A stretch of 64,000 nt of DNA from Christensenellaceae bacterium (GCA_017523755.1 JAFWWA010000046.1:1-64000); one strand, 5' to 3'; positions 24,723-34,668 are shown, counted from the first letter of the stretch. The notes: generated by a model not told the origin, from the letters alone. Translations and numbers: made by a program.

Positions 24723-25901
24723 ATGCAGATATTGCCTACAGAGATCAAAAGGATAACGCCTGAAAATGAACACTGGTTTTTCGGATACTATGATATCCTT
24801 TCATTCGATCAGGATGAAAACTATCATCTTGGCATAAAAGTCGATTTTATGGACAGGATGCCGACGTCCAAGGACAAGGCAGAGGTGTATCTGATCGATA
24901 TAAGGACAAATGAGCGAAGGCTCCTGGGTGATACTTATGCGTGGTGTTTCCAGCAGGCTTGCTTCGTCCAGTGGGTCCCGGGAAGGAAGAATACCGTCAT
25001 ATGGAATATAAGGACCGACGGCGGCTGCGGATACGGTTCTGTCATGATGGATGTCGTGACTGGAGAGAAGAAGATATTTGAGCGCCCGGTCGCTACGGTA
25101 TCGCCCACAGGGAAGTATGCCATAAGCATAAACTTCGACAGGCTTTATGATTTCAGACCCGGATACGGATATGAAGGGCAGAGAGACCGCTGGTATGATG
25201 ACAATCATCCCCAGGATGACGGTATATGGCTCATGGATCTTGATACAGGGGAATACAGGCTGATACTGTCTCTTGATGAGCTTTGGAATTTTACAAAAGG
25301 ATATTTCGGCGGGCAGGATCAGAAGGTATGTGTCAACCATATCAATTTCAATACTGACGGATCCAGGTTCGTGTTCCTTTTAAGGAATTTCGCAGGAGAT
25401 GACTGGAAGACCGCGACCATGACCGCTGATTATGACGGAGGCAATCTCTATACGCTGTCCGATTATTCATATGCAAGCCATTATTACTGGGTGAGCAGGG
25501 ATGTTCTGTCCATCTACTCAAGAGGGGAAGAGCTTGGAACGATGGGAGATCAGCTCTATGAACTGACAGATCTTACCCATGAAGGCAGAGCGCTCGATCC
25601 GGAATTCTTCAGGGCTGACGGACATGTAAGCTATTCGCCGGACAGAACATGGGTGCTTTATGACAGCTATCCGAAGGAAGACGGATGCCGTGAGCTCTAT
25701 CTGTATGACCTTATAAACAGAAAGGGAGGTATCCTGGGAAGATTCAGGATAATGCCCTATTCGACGATCGAGATCAGATGCGATCTTCATCCTGTATGGT
25801 CTCCGTCAGGGAAGAAGATTTCGATCGACTCAGTGCATGAGGGATTCAGGGGAATATATGTCATAGACGTCGAAGAGGCAAAGAAGGCTCTCAGGGGCTG
25901 A
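24723..25901 (+). CDS. PD40-repeat beta-propeller protein
   Basis: 392 residues with no signal peptide. Repeated blades of the PD40 type (VSPTGKYAISI, FNTDGSRFVFLL, YSPDRTWVLYD, WSPSGKKISID) suggest a six- or seven-bladed propeller. The overall arrangement and conserved His residues (VNHINFN, ADGHVSYS, DLHPVWS) recall family PL22 oligogalacturonate lyases, but I do not see that family's full metal-site signature, so enzymatic activity is unproven. ATG follows GGAGG. It has its own terminator and is separated from the redox operon downstream. Confidence 0.7.
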   Translation: MQILPTEIKRITPENEHWFFGYYDILSFDQDENYHLGIKVDFMDRMPTSKDKAEVYLIDIRTNERRLLGDTYAWCFQQACFVQWVPGRKNTVIWNIRTDGGCGYGSVMMDVVTGEKKIFERPVATVSPTGKYAISINFDRLYDFRPGYGYEGQRDRWYDDNHPQDDGIWLMDLDTGEYRLILSLDELWNFTKGYFGGQDQKVCVNHINFNTDGSRFVFLLRNFAGDDWKTATMTADYDGGNLYTLSDYSYASHYYWVSRDVLSIYSRGEELGTMGDQLYELTDLTHEGRALDPEFFRADGHVSYSPDRTWVLYDSYPKEDGCRELYLYDLINRKGGILGRFRIMPYSTIEIRCDLHPVWSPSGKKISIDSVHEGFRGIYVIDVEEAKKALRG

Positions 25902-25917
25902 TGATATAAAACAGGAG

Positions 25918-25949
25918 CAAAAGAGCTGTTCTTAAGACGGCTCTTTATT
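25918..25949 (+). terminator. Terminator after the PD40 gene
   Basis: AAAGAGC at 25920-25926 pairs with GCTCTTT at 25940-25946, followed by ATTCTATT. A short stem. Confidence 0.5.
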
Positions 25950-25998
25950 CTATTAAAGCTGCAGTCATTCGGCAGCATATCCGAAAGGAAAACAGGAC

Positions 25999-27348
25999 AT
26001 GGAAAGATTTCATTACGGGGACCTAGCTGAACTGAAAAAAAGGGCGTCCGAGCTCAATGCGTATCTTCCTTTTGCTGAAGATACTGGAATACTGAAGACC
26101 GGGATCAGGATAGGGGATCATATACTTTGCAACAGGCTGGGTACCGCCCCGATGGAAGGAGCGGATTCGCTTCCCGACGGGTCACCTTCAGAACTGACGT
26201 TCAGAAGGTATATAAGAAACGCTGAAGGCGGGAGTGCCGTTATATGGTCAGAGGCTATTTCGATAGTCCCTGAGGGGAGATCCGGAAGCACTCAGCTGCT
26301 TATCAATGATGAAAACCTTGACAGGTATAAGCTGTTCTGCGAGAGGATAAAGGAAGCAGGGCTGAAGAAAAACGGATACGCACCGTTCCTTGTAATGCAG
26401 GCAAACCATTCCGGCAGATATTCTAATCCCGGCAATGTCCCTTCGCCTGTCATAGCCTACAGGAATCCGGTCTATGAAGAGTTCAGGGCGGCGGATGATT
26501 CCTGCATAGCCTCGGATGACTATCTTATGCAGCTGGAGGAAAGGTTCGGCGAATCTGCACTGCTTGCAAAGAAGGCAGGCTTTGATGCGGTCGATATAAA
26601 AGCGTGCCACGGGTATCTCCTGATGGAGCTCCTGAGCGCTTATGAGAGGCCCGGAAGATACGGTGGCAGTCTAGAGAACAGATCGAGACTGCTCATGAAC
26701 GGGATCGGTGCAGCAAAGGCATATGAGGACAGTGATTTCATGGTGACCTGCAGGCTCGGTATCTATGACGGGGCAAGGTATCCTTTCGGATTCGGAGTGT
26801 CTAAGGACGGCAGTCTGGACCCTGATCTGACCGAACCGAAGGAACTGGTGTCAAGGCTCTCGCGTGAGCAGGGCATTGGATTCATATGTCTTACTATGGG
26901 CAATCCGTATGTTACCACACATGTGACAAGGCCCTTCGATAAAGGAAAATATGAGCCTGACGAACATCCGCTTACCGGAGTGTCGAGGATGATCACCGGC
27001 TTTGCAGAGATAAAGAAGGCGGTCCCGGAGATGATCATATACGGTTCCGGCCCGTCATATCTGAGACAGTATGCTGACCTGTATACTGCCGGTGCGGTAC
27101 AGGAAGGCATGATAGACGGAATGCTTTTTGGAAGGCTTTCCTTTGCGGATCCTGACTTTGCGAACGAGATTATTACACAGGGGAGGATCGCCGGGGATAA
27201 TGTATGCATAACCTGCGGAGGCTGCGGCGATCTTATACGCGCCCATAAGCCGACGGGATGCGTTATCAGGGACAGGGATGTCTACGGAGGATACATGAAG
27301 GAATTCGCCCTGGAGAAAAAAGACCTGCCCAAGAATTACAGAGGATAG
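25999..27348 (+). CDS. Old-yellow-enzyme-type NADH:flavin oxidoreductase
   Basis: 449 residues, an FMN barrel of the OYE/2,4-dienoyl-CoA reductase family. It has NRLGTAPMEGAD near the N terminus, the substrate-site QANHSGRYS, and DIKACHGYLLMELLS with YGGSLENRSR. The C terminus has cysteines C403, C406, C409 and C421 (CITCGGC...C), as in anaerobic members such as BaiCD/BaiH that hold a 4Fe-4S cluster; it lacks the full FAD/NAD extension of those enzymes. It probably reduces an activated C=C bond. It is first in the operon with the flavoprotein 10 bases downstream. Confidence 0.88.
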   Translation: MERFHYGDLAELKKRASELNAYLPFAEDTGILKTGIRIGDHILCNRLGTAPMEGADSLPDGSPSELTFRRYIRNAEGGSAVIWSEAISIVPEGRSGSTQLLINDENLDRYKLFCERIKEAGLKKNGYAPFLVMQANHSGRYSNPGNVPSPVIAYRNPVYEEFRAADDSCIASDDYLMQLEERFGESALLAKKAGFDAVDIKACHGYLLMELLSAYERPGRYGGSLENRSRLLMNGIGAAKAYEDSDFMVTCRLGIYDGARYPFGFGVSKDGSLDPDLTEPKELVSRLSREQGIGFICLTMGNPYVTTHVTRPFDKGKYEPDEHPLTGVSRMITGFAEIKKAVPEMIIYGSGPSYLRQYADLYTAGAVQEGMIDGMLFGRLSFADPDFANEIITQGRIAGDNVCITCGGCGDLIRAHKPTGCVIRDRDVYGGYMKEFALEKKDLPKNYRG

Positions 27349-27358
27349 CTAAGGATAT

Positions 27359-29299
27359 ATGATCAGCGAACTGACGATTAAAAATATAGTCATCGGCAGC
27401 GGGGCCGCAGGACTGTCGGCTGCATTAAGGCTGTGGGAGTTCGGCGAGAAAGATACGGCTGTTATTACCGAAGGAATGAATAGCGGGACCAGCAGGAACA
27501 CAGGCTCGGACAAGCAGACCTACTATAAGCTCTCTCTTTCGGGCGGGGATCCCGACAGTATCCTCGACGTGGCTGAAGATATTTACAGCGGAGGGGCGGT
27601 TGACGGTGACACAGCGCTTGTTGAAGCGGCTTATTCTGCAAGATGCTTCTTTAAGCTCGTTGAGCTCGGAGTACCTTTTCCGTCGAATGAATTCGGGGAA
27701 TATACCGGTTACAAGACAGATCATGACAAAAGAAGGAGAGCTACCAGCGCAGGCCCGTATACGTCAAAACTTATGACTGAAGCTCTTGAACGCGCCTTGA
27801 GGGATACCGGGATAACTGTTATGGACAGGATGCAGGCTGTAAAGATACTGTGCGGGGAAGGCAGGGTAATGGGGACGCTCCTTATCGATCTCGCCTCGCT
27901 TGACGAAAACGGGGCGGAAGAGCCGGCATTTACGCTGATATGGGCAGAAAATGTGATCCTTGCTACAGGAGGACCGGCCGGTCTCTACAGTGATGTGGTA
28001 TATCCTGTATCACAGCAGGGCTCCAGCGGTATGGCTTTTGAAGCCGGTGTAAGGGGAAAAAATCTTACCGAATGGCAGTTCGGCATAGCATCGACAAACC
28101 CCAGGTGGAATGTCTCGGGCACTTATATGCAGGTCCTTCCAAGATTCGTATCCACTGACAGCAGCGGAAATGACGAGAAGGAATTCCTTTTTGAATACTG
28201 TAAAGACACATCCGAACTGCTGTCTCTTGTCTTTCTTAAAGGCTATCAGTGGCCTTTTGACGTTGATAAGCTTAAGGGAGGTTCTTCGGTGATAGATCTT
28301 CTCGTATATTTGGAGACTGTCATTAAAGGAAGAAGGGTCTTCCTGGATTTTATGAACAATCCGGGAAGATCGGAGATCTCTTTTGAAAAGCTTTCCCCTG
28401 AGGCATACAGCTATCTGAAAGGTGCGGGAGCCCTTTTCGGAACGCCTGTTACAAGGCTTAAGCATATGAATCCCGCCGCTGTAGCTTTTTTTGCAGACCA
28501 CGGAGTAGATCTGGAACGGCAGAGACTTGAGATCACTGTCTGCGCACAGCATAACAACGGAGGGCTCTCCTGCAATGCTGACTGGGAAACAGACATAAAA
28601 GGGCTGTTTGCCGTGGGAGAATTAAACGGAAGCCACGGTATAAGGAGGCCGGGAGGAAGCGCTTTAAATGCCGGGCAGGCAGGAGCGCTGAGGGCTGCGG
28701 AAACGATAAGCTTAAGAACACGGCAGAAAAAAGAAGACGGCAGTGATGTGTTCCTGAAGGAAAAACTCAGAGCAGAAGCCGAGGCGTTTTCAGGAATGTA
28801 TAAAAAGGCAGCCGGACGATGGGAGGCGTCGGAGCTTGCTGATGAGCTCAGGCGAGAGATGAGCGCAGCTGCGGGACTGCTCAAGGACGGTCCGCTTATA
28901 AAACAGGCCCTTATGAAGACAGAAATGATACTTGAAGACTTTAGCGGGACCGTTAAGAAGCCGGCCCTTAAAGATCTGGGGGATTATTACAGGCTCTATG
29001 ACATGCTGCTGGCAAGAAGAGCGTATCTTTTCGCAATGGACGATTATATCTCCCGCGGCGGAGGCAGCAGGGGATCAGGGCTTTACCGCGATGATACAGG
29101 GGAGCTTCCTGCAGAAGGATTCCCTGAAGAATTCAGATTCAGGAATGATCAGGACTGTCTGAAGGGGAAGATACAGGAGACCGGCACCGACAGCAGGGGA
29201 GAGCTGCGTTCTGTCTGGAGGGAAGCACGACCGATACCCATTCCGGACGATGTGTTTGAGAATCAGTGGAGGGCATACCGTAAAAGGCATGGCCTTTGA
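27359..29299 (+). CDS. FAD-dependent oxidoreductase, fumarate reductase/aspartate oxidase type
   Basis: 646 residues. The N-terminal dinucleotide-binding motif is VIGSGAAGLSAA (GxGxxG at 13-18). The family blocks NTGSDKQTYYKL, GGPAGLYSDVVYP and GELNGSHGIRRPGGSALNAGQAGALRAAE follow, with a helical C-terminal domain like SdhA/NadB. There is no signal peptide and no FMN-binding domain, so the electron partner may be the OYE protein encoded 10 bases upstream. The substrate is not known. RBS is AAGGA. Confidence 0.88.
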   Translation: MISELTIKNIVIGSGAAGLSAALRLWEFGEKDTAVITEGMNSGTSRNTGSDKQTYYKLSLSGGDPDSILDVAEDIYSGGAVDGDTALVEAAYSARCFFKLVELGVPFPSNEFGEYTGYKTDHDKRRRATSAGPYTSKLMTEALERALRDTGITVMDRMQAVKILCGEGRVMGTLLIDLASLDENGAEEPAFTLIWAENVILATGGPAGLYSDVVYPVSQQGSSGMAFEAGVRGKNLTEWQFGIASTNPRWNVSGTYMQVLPRFVSTDSSGNDEKEFLFEYCKDTSELLSLVFLKGYQWPFDVDKLKGGSSVIDLLVYLETVIKGRRVFLDFMNNPGRSEISFEKLSPEAYSYLKGAGALFGTPVTRLKHMNPAAVAFFADHGVDLERQRLEITVCAQHNNGGLSCNADWETDIKGLFAVGELNGSHGIRRPGGSALNAGQAGALRAAETISLRTRQKKEDGSDVFLKEKLRAEAEAFSGMYKKAAGRWEASELADELRREMSAAAGLLKDGPLIKQALMKTEMILEDFSGTVKKPALKDLGDYYRLYDMLLARRAYLFAMDDYISRGGGSRGSGLYRDDTGELPAEGFPEEFRFRNDQDCLKGKIQETGTDSRGELRSVWREARPIPIPDDVFENQWRAYRKRHGL

Positions 29300-29320
29300 G
29301 CATAAGGAAGAGAGCTGGAG

Positions 29321-30106
29321 ATGAAAAAAACAGTTATAGTGACAGGAGCGGGGAGAGGGATAGGCCTTGCAACGGCGGTACAGCTGGCAAAAGACGGCTT
29401 TAATATAGTCATGACTTCGAGAAGCCCGGAGGAGAGGTATGCCGATGCCGTTCAAAAAATCAGGTCGCTGGGTGCGCAGGTCCTATATATTAAGGCAGAT
29501 TCTGCGGATACAGCTACAGGGGAAGCAGTCGTATCCGCGGCTGTTAAAAGATTCGGACGGATCGATGCGCTGGTCAACAATGCCGGGGTCGCGCCTAAGG
29601 TCAGGAACGATCTTCTTGAAATGACTGAGGAGAGCTTTGACTATGTGGTAGGAACTAACACCAAGGGTACGCTTTTCATGACCCAGGCAGCGGCAAGACA
29701 GATGGTCAGGCAGGATTATTACGATGACGAACACATGAGAGACCGCAACAAAGGAGCGATCGTCAATATCTCAAGCTGCTCAGCCGAAGTCTCAAGCATT
29801 TCAAGGGGAGAATACTGTATATCGAAAGCCGGTATATCAATGATAACGACACTGTTTGCGGACAGGCTCGCGGATGAAGGCATAACGGTGAACGAGGTGA
29901 GGCCGGGGATCATACTCACTGATATGACTGGGCCTGTAAAGGAAAAGTATGACAGGATGATCGGGGAAGGTGTATTCCCGATAAGAAGATGGGGGAGACC
30001 TGAAGATGTCGCCATGGCCGTATCGATGTTCTTAAGTGATAAGCTGAGATATACTACGGGGAGCTATCTCGATGTGGATGGCGGATTCCATATAAAGAGA
30101 CTGTAG
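29321..30106 (+). CDS. Short-chain dehydrogenase/reductase (FabG-like)
   Basis: 261 residues, classical SDR. It has the cofactor motif TGAGRGIG (8-15), NNAG, catalytic Ser in NISSCSA, Tyr165 and Lys169 in YCISK, and the C-terminal TGSYLDVDGGFH. It interconverts a ketone and an alcohol with NAD(P)H. It is placed 21 bases after the flavoprotein, so it likely acts on the same substrate as the OYE and FAD enzymes. FabG of fatty-acid synthesis is an unlikely alternative because no fab genes are near. Confidence 0.92.
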   Translation: MKKTVIVTGAGRGIGLATAVQLAKDGFNIVMTSRSPEERYADAVQKIRSLGAQVLYIKADSADTATGEAVVSAAVKRFGRIDALVNNAGVAPKVRNDLLEMTEESFDYVVGTNTKGTLFMTQAAARQMVRQDYYDDEHMRDRNKGAIVNISSCSAEVSSISRGEYCISKAGISMITTLFADRLADEGITVNEVRPGIILTDMTGPVKEKYDRMIGEGVFPIRRWGRPEDVAMAVSMFLSDKLRYTTGSYLDVDGGFHIKRL

Positions 30107-30158
30107 GCTATTGCTGTGTATGGAAATACCGGTCGGTAAGATGATGAGGTGACGGAAG

Positions 30159-31184
30159 ATGGGCAGGAACCATGAAGTAACGACAGTACAGCCGCTGTTG
30201 AACGACGAGGGCGGATTAAGGGAACCGGGCTGGTCACGAAGCCAGATCCAGGTCTATGACAGAAGCATGATAAAGGCTCCTAAGTGGAGGATAAAGGAGT
30301 GGGATTATTATCTGGTCCTTTCCAAAGATTTTGCAGGAGCTTTCACGATATCCGATGACGGATATATCGGACTGCAGTCGGTATCGCTTCTAAATTTCAG
30401 GGACAAACCATGGGAGCACACAGAGACGGTCCTCAATGCATTCCCGATGGGAAAGCTGAGGCTTCCCGGCGATTCTTCAGCGGGAAAGACCGTATATGCT
30501 GACAAAAGGCTGAAGATGTCTTTTGAGGCGGGAGGCGGGAAGAGGCACATAAAATGCTGCTTTGATAACTTTTACCAGGGAAAAAAGCTGAGCTGTGACA
30601 TCACTCTGGATCAGCCTCCGATGGACAGTATGGTGATCGCCACTCCGTGGGATAAGAAGCACGCGTTTTACTATAATCAGAAAATAAACTGTATGAGGGC
30701 ATCAGGATACATTGAATTTGACGGGGTGAGATACGAATTTGACCCTTCAACGGATTTCGGGACGCTGGACTGGGGAAGAGGAGTATGGACATATGACAAC
30801 ACCTGGTTCTGGGGCTCCGGCAATACGGATACAGGAGGCAGGAGCTTTGGATTCAATATCGGGTACGGCTTCGGGAACACTGAAGCTGCAACGGAGAATG
30901 TCCTGTTCTATGAAGGAAAAGTGCATAAGCTCGATGATATAGAATTCCATATCCCCGAGAGCTCATACATGGATCCGTGGAGATTCACGTCTTCAGACGG
31001 CAGATTCGAGATGGATTTCATACCTGTCCTTGACAGGGCCGCGAAGATCGATTTCAAGGTGCTCGTATCCGATCAGCATCAGGTCTTCGGAAGGATGAGC
31101 GGAAAAGCCGTACTTGACGACGGAAGTGTTATAGAAGTAAAGGATATGATGTGTTTCGCCGAAAAAGTCCATAACAGATACTGA
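30159..31184 (+). CDS. DUF2804 domain protein
   Basis: 341 residues. Full-length DUF2804: starts with QPLLNDEGGLREPGWSR and contains the Trp/Gly-rich centre (DWGRGVWTYDNTWFWGSG). Its fold resembles lipocalin-like/hydroxyneurosporene-synthase-type barrels, which may bind lipids, but no function is established. It is the last gene of the OYE-FAD-SDR unit, 52 bases after the SDR, and is followed by a terminator. ATG follows GACGGAAG. Confidence 0.88.
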   Translation: MGRNHEVTTVQPLLNDEGGLREPGWSRSQIQVYDRSMIKAPKWRIKEWDYYLVLSKDFAGAFTISDDGYIGLQSVSLLNFRDKPWEHTETVLNAFPMGKLRLPGDSSAGKTVYADKRLKMSFEAGGGKRHIKCCFDNFYQGKKLSCDITLDQPPMDSMVIATPWDKKHAFYYNQKINCMRASGYIEFDGVRYEFDPSTDFGTLDWGRGVWTYDNTWFWGSGNTDTGGRSFGFNIGYGFGNTEAATENVLFYEGKVHKLDDIEFHIPESSYMDPWRFTSSDGRFEMDFIPVLDRAAKIDFKVLVSDQHQVFGRMSGKAVLDDGSVIEVKDMMCFAEKVHNRY

Positions 31185-31208
31185 CATCAGCTGTTTCCAT
31201 GCCGGTAT

Positions 31209-31253
31209 GATAAAAGCCTTTATACTGCGCTGCAGATAAGGGCTTTTATCATA
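31209..31253 (+). terminator. Terminator of the OYE-FAD-SDR-DUF2804 operon
   Basis: GATAAAAGCCTTTAT at 31209-31223 pairs with ATAAGGGCTTTTATC at 31236-31250, with its T-rich side inside the right arm. Confidence 0.7.
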
Positions 31254-31392
31254 TACTGGATCAAAACATAAGTTCTGCCGCTGTGCAAAGAAGCGGTTTT
31301 TATGATACCATGGATACGGGAACGGACCATGCTGCTGATCCTGCGGCATTCTTGTAAAGACACCATAAACTGAAGACCGGAGAAAAGCCAAT

Positions 31393-32265
31393 ATGAAAGT
31401 CATGAAGAAAATACTCTTACGCTTATGGGATTATGCGGTTATCACATTTGCGTGCGCGGTATACGCCGTTGCGTTCAACTGCTTTTTTGAATCCAACAGT
31501 TTTACAGTCGGAGGATTCACGGGACTTGCCCAATGCATTCATTTCTTTTTCAACGGACTGCCTATAGGTGCCATGGTCCTTGTCATGAACATACCTCTCC
31601 TCATAATAGGGATAAAAAAACAGGGGATAAGGATGCTCATAACCACGCTGTTCGCCATAGTGGTAAGCTCGCTGCTGATAGACGTCACGGAAGCAATGTT
31701 TGAATTCCCGAAAACGGATCCCCTTCTCGGGTGTGTGTTCGGAGGAGTGTTCCTCGGGGTCTCGATGGGTCTTATGCTGAAGAAAGGGGCGACCACAGGA
31801 GGTACAGAGCTGGCGGCCAGACTTCTCAAATACAGGTTCCATCATCTGTCGATAGGCAGGCTGTGCCTCATCATAGATATCCTTGTGGTCGGATTCCATA
31901 CAGCCGTTTTCAGCAATATCAACAATTCTCTTTATGGTGTCATCGCTATGTATATCTCAAGCGTGGTCATGGATACCGTGATATACGGTTCTGTCGGTGC
32001 CAAGCTCGCCATGGTCATCAGTGAAAGCAGTGATGAGATAAGGAAAAGGCTGCTTGATATGAACCTGGGCGTGACGATGCTCGACGGAACGGGAGGCTGG
32101 ACCGGAGCGAAGAAGAACGTGGTGCTCTGTGTGTTCAAGCGCAACCAGATAGCAGCCATAAAATCGACAGTCAATGAACTGGATCCTACAGCATTCATAA
32201 TAGTATGTGAAGCGCACGAAGTCCTGGGAGAGGGGTTCGGAGAATACTCGCCTGACAGTCTGTAG
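31393..32265 (+). CDS. YitT family membrane protein
   Basis: 290 residues. Five or six hydrophobic helices at the N terminus carry YitT family features (NSFTVGGFTGLAQ, KKGATTGGTELAARLL), followed by a soluble DUF2179 domain (TMLDGTGGWTGAKKNVVLCVFKRNQ). These integral membrane proteins are common in Bacillota and of unknown function. Transcribed alone, with a strong terminator. Confidence 0.92.
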   Translation: MKVMKKILLRLWDYAVITFACAVYAVAFNCFFESNSFTVGGFTGLAQCIHFFFNGLPIGAMVLVMNIPLLIIGIKKQGIRMLITTLFAIVVSSLLIDVTEAMFEFPKTDPLLGCVFGGVFLGVSMGLMLKKGATTGGTELAARLLKYRFHHLSIGRLCLIIDILVVGFHTAVFSNINNSLYGVIAMYISSVVMDTVIYGSVGAKLAMVISESSDEIRKRLLDMNLGVTMLDGTGGWTGAKKNVVLCVFKRNQIAAIKSTVNELDPTAFIIVCEAHEVLGEGFGEYSPDSL

Positions 32266-32287
32266 GAATAAGATCTCATTTCTGATG

Positions 32288-32312
32288 AAAGGCCGCCTGC
32301 AGGCGGCCTTTT
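32288..32312 (+). terminator. Terminator after YitT gene
   Basis: Perfect GC-rich palindrome GGCCGCCTGCAGGCGGCC (32291-32308) with As before and four Ts after. Confidence 0.85.
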
Positions 32313-32313
32313 A

Positions 32314-32341
32314 TTGACTCAAATGTATCCCAAAGTATACA
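32314..32341 (+). promoter_or_regulatory. Promoter of the GH35 gene
   Basis: TTGACT (32314-32319) and TATACA (32336-32341), 16 bases apart, directly behind the YitT terminator. Confidence 0.55.
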
Positions 32342-32384
32342 ATTATAATATAGCTAATACAAAAGAATATCCGGAGGCTGTTTT

Positions 32385-34598
32385 ATGTACAATCTAGATC
32401 TGACTAACGTCGCCCCATCCCCTGTTTATCCTCTTGACGACCGTTTCAGAGGAAAGGATCCTGACGGACATGAAGTGGGATTCACAAACGCGTATATGAC
32501 TATTGACGGAAAACCCTTCTTCGGCATAAGCGGTGAGATGCATCATGAAAGGATGTCGCCCGATCAGTGGGAGGACTCTGTCATAAAGATGAAGAACGGA
32601 GGGATAAACATAATATCAGTCTATGTCTTCTGGATAGTCCATGAAGAGGAGGAAGGCATATTCAGATTTGACGGCCAGAGAGATATAAGAAAATTCCTCG
32701 AGATATGTGAAAAATACAACATGATGGTGATTATGAGGGTCGGACCTTTCAATCACGGTGAGATGAGGAACGGAGGTCTGCCAGACTGGCTTTACGGTAA
32801 ACCGTATGAGGTCAGAAAAGACAATCCCGGTTTTCTTGCTGTTGTAAGAAGGTACTTCCGCGAGCTCCATAAACAGATGGACGGCCATTATTACAGTCAG
32901 GGAGGCTGTATCGTTGGCACCCAGATAGAGAATGAGTATCAGCATTCCTGCGCACCGTGGGAGATAACTACCGGGATATCAAATGAATGGATAACTCTCG
33001 GCGGTTCGGGAGAGAAGTACATGCTCGCCCTGAAAAAGATAATGATCGAGGAAGGCATAATAACTCCCTTCTATACGACGACAGCATGGGGAGGCGCGGT
33101 AACACCTGTTGAGGAAGCGCTGCCGCTCTGGGGTGGATATTCCTATCAGCCATGGCTGTTCTACGAAAAGGACGGGGTACATCCTGCAACTCCCGAATAT
33201 ATTTACAGAGACAATCATAACAGTGCCGTGACAAAGGAGTATAACTTTGAACCTTCCTATGATCCCGGTACCCGTCCTTACGCCTGCTGCGAGATGATGG
33301 GAGGCATGATGTGCTCCTACAGGTACAGATTCCAGCTTGACATGCGTGCGGTGGACGCGCTTGCGAATACAAAGCTCGGAAGCGGATGCAATCTTTTAGG
33401 TTATTATGTCTACAAGGGAGGGACGAATCCTCTTGGAAAGAGGACTCCGTTCCTTAATGAGGGGCAGATAACCAAGCGTTCATATGATTATCAGGCGGCT
33501 GTGGGAGAGTTCGGACAGATAAGGGAAAGCTATGGCAGACTGAGGGCTATACATCTTTTCTGCAATACATTCTCCGGCAGTTTTGAAGATATGAAAGCAG
33601 TCCTTCCCGAACACTTAAAAGGCCTTGAGCCCGAAGATCTCGGGCCGCTGAGATTCAGTGTCAGGATAAAGGATTCTTCAGGGTTCCTGTTCATCAATAA
33701 TTTCCAGGACCATATAGAGATGAAGGACCGCAGAGGGGATGAAGTCGTCCTCTCACTGCCTGACGGTGATATAGTATTCAGATTTGATATTGCTGCCGGG
33801 GAAAACGCCATACTGCCGTTCAACATGGATCTCGGAGGTCTGAAGCTCGACTGGGCAACAGCGCAGCCTATGGCGAAGGTAGGGGACACATGGTTCTTCC
33901 TTGCGCCTGACGGAATGGCTCCTAAATATTCGATATGCGGAAGAGTTATCGAGGCTGAGGCGGGAAAGAGCTTTACTGTCGGACACATAACGGTAATGAC
34001 CCTGAGCAGAAAAGACAGCCTCGGATTCAATGTCATAGATATATGTGGGAGAAAAGCTGCTGTTCTCTGCGACAGGCCCCTTCTCTGGGACGGGAACAGG
34101 ATGGCTGTGGAGTTTGAAGAAGGGGATGCCGATCTCTATATGTACCCTGCAGGCCTGCTAAAGAGACCGGAAGACGCCGAGCCTCTTGAGAAAGATCTGT
34201 TTGAAGGGTTCAGGATAAAGAGCGGGAAGAAGATCTGCCCGGCATCCTTCCATTCCACGGGATACGGCAGATATGTCGTGGATCTCCCAGAAAAAGGTCT
34301 TCTGGGGCATAAGCAGGTCATGCTGAGGGTAGGCTATGTCGGTGATATAGCAAGCGCGTTCATAAACGGCGAGATGATATCCGACAATTTCAGCAACGGC
34401 GGAAAGTGGGATATCCGTGTTGATAATGAGGCCGAAAGGCTGAAAAATGATCCTCTTACGATCTATATAACCCCGAAAAAGGAGAACGTCGTGGTCGATA
34501 CATCTGCCATGGCAGGGCTTCAGGAGAGAGTCGGCAGCATGACGGCTGAGCTCCTTTCTGCGGAATGGGTCGAAGTCGACGAGATCAGGGTAATGTGA
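32385..34598 (+). CDS. Glycoside hydrolase family 35 (beta-galactosidase-like)
   Basis: 737 residues with no signal peptide, so intracellular. The GH35 barrel begins at MTIDGKPFFGISGEMHHER. The acid/base region is VGTQIENEYQH, with the general acid at about Glu184. RVGPFNHGEMRNGGLPDWL fits the family substrate pocket. C-terminal beta-sandwich domains follow. It would release terminal galactose or a related sugar from imported oligosaccharides. It is a single-gene unit with no transporter next to it. RBS is GGAGG. Confidence 0.92.
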   Translation: MYNLDLTNVAPSPVYPLDDRFRGKDPDGHEVGFTNAYMTIDGKPFFGISGEMHHERMSPDQWEDSVIKMKNGGINIISVYVFWIVHEEEEGIFRFDGQRDIRKFLEICEKYNMMVIMRVGPFNHGEMRNGGLPDWLYGKPYEVRKDNPGFLAVVRRYFRELHKQMDGHYYSQGGCIVGTQIENEYQHSCAPWEITTGISNEWITLGGSGEKYMLALKKIMIEEGIITPFYTTTAWGGAVTPVEEALPLWGGYSYQPWLFYEKDGVHPATPEYIYRDNHNSAVTKEYNFEPSYDPGTRPYACCEMMGGMMCSYRYRFQLDMRAVDALANTKLGSGCNLLGYYVYKGGTNPLGKRTPFLNEGQITKRSYDYQAAVGEFGQIRESYGRLRAIHLFCNTFSGSFEDMKAVLPEHLKGLEPEDLGPLRFSVRIKDSSGFLFINNFQDHIEMKDRRGDEVVLSLPDGDIVFRFDIAAGENAILPFNMDLGGLKLDWATAQPMAKVGDTWFFLAPDGMAPKYSICGRVIEAEAGKSFTVGHITVMTLSRKDSLGFNVIDICGRKAAVLCDRPLLWDGNRMAVEFEEGDADLYMYPAGLLKRPEDAEPLEKDLFEGFRIKSGKKICPASFHSTGYGRYVVDLPEKGLLGHKQVMLRVGYVGDIASAFINGEMISDNFSNGGKWDIRVDNEAERLKNDPLTIYITPKKENVVVDTSAMAGLQERVGSMTAELLSAEWVEVDEIRVM

Positions 34599-34632
34599 GC
34601 ATATTCTAGCCATCAGTGATTGGCCGTATCAG

Positions 34633-34663
34633 GGGTCGGAAGTCAAAGCTTCTGGCCCTTTTT
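34633..34663 (+). terminator. Terminator after the GH35 gene
   Basis: GGGTCGGAAG (34633-34642) pairs with CTTCTGGCCC (34649-34658) through ten pairs including G-U, followed by five Ts. Confidence 0.75.
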
Positions 34664-34668
34664 CTTCC

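Noticed and set aside
24723-25901. Calling the PD40 protein an oligogalacturonate lyase
   Set aside because: Propeller and some His residues fit, but the full metal-binding signature of PL22 is not visible.
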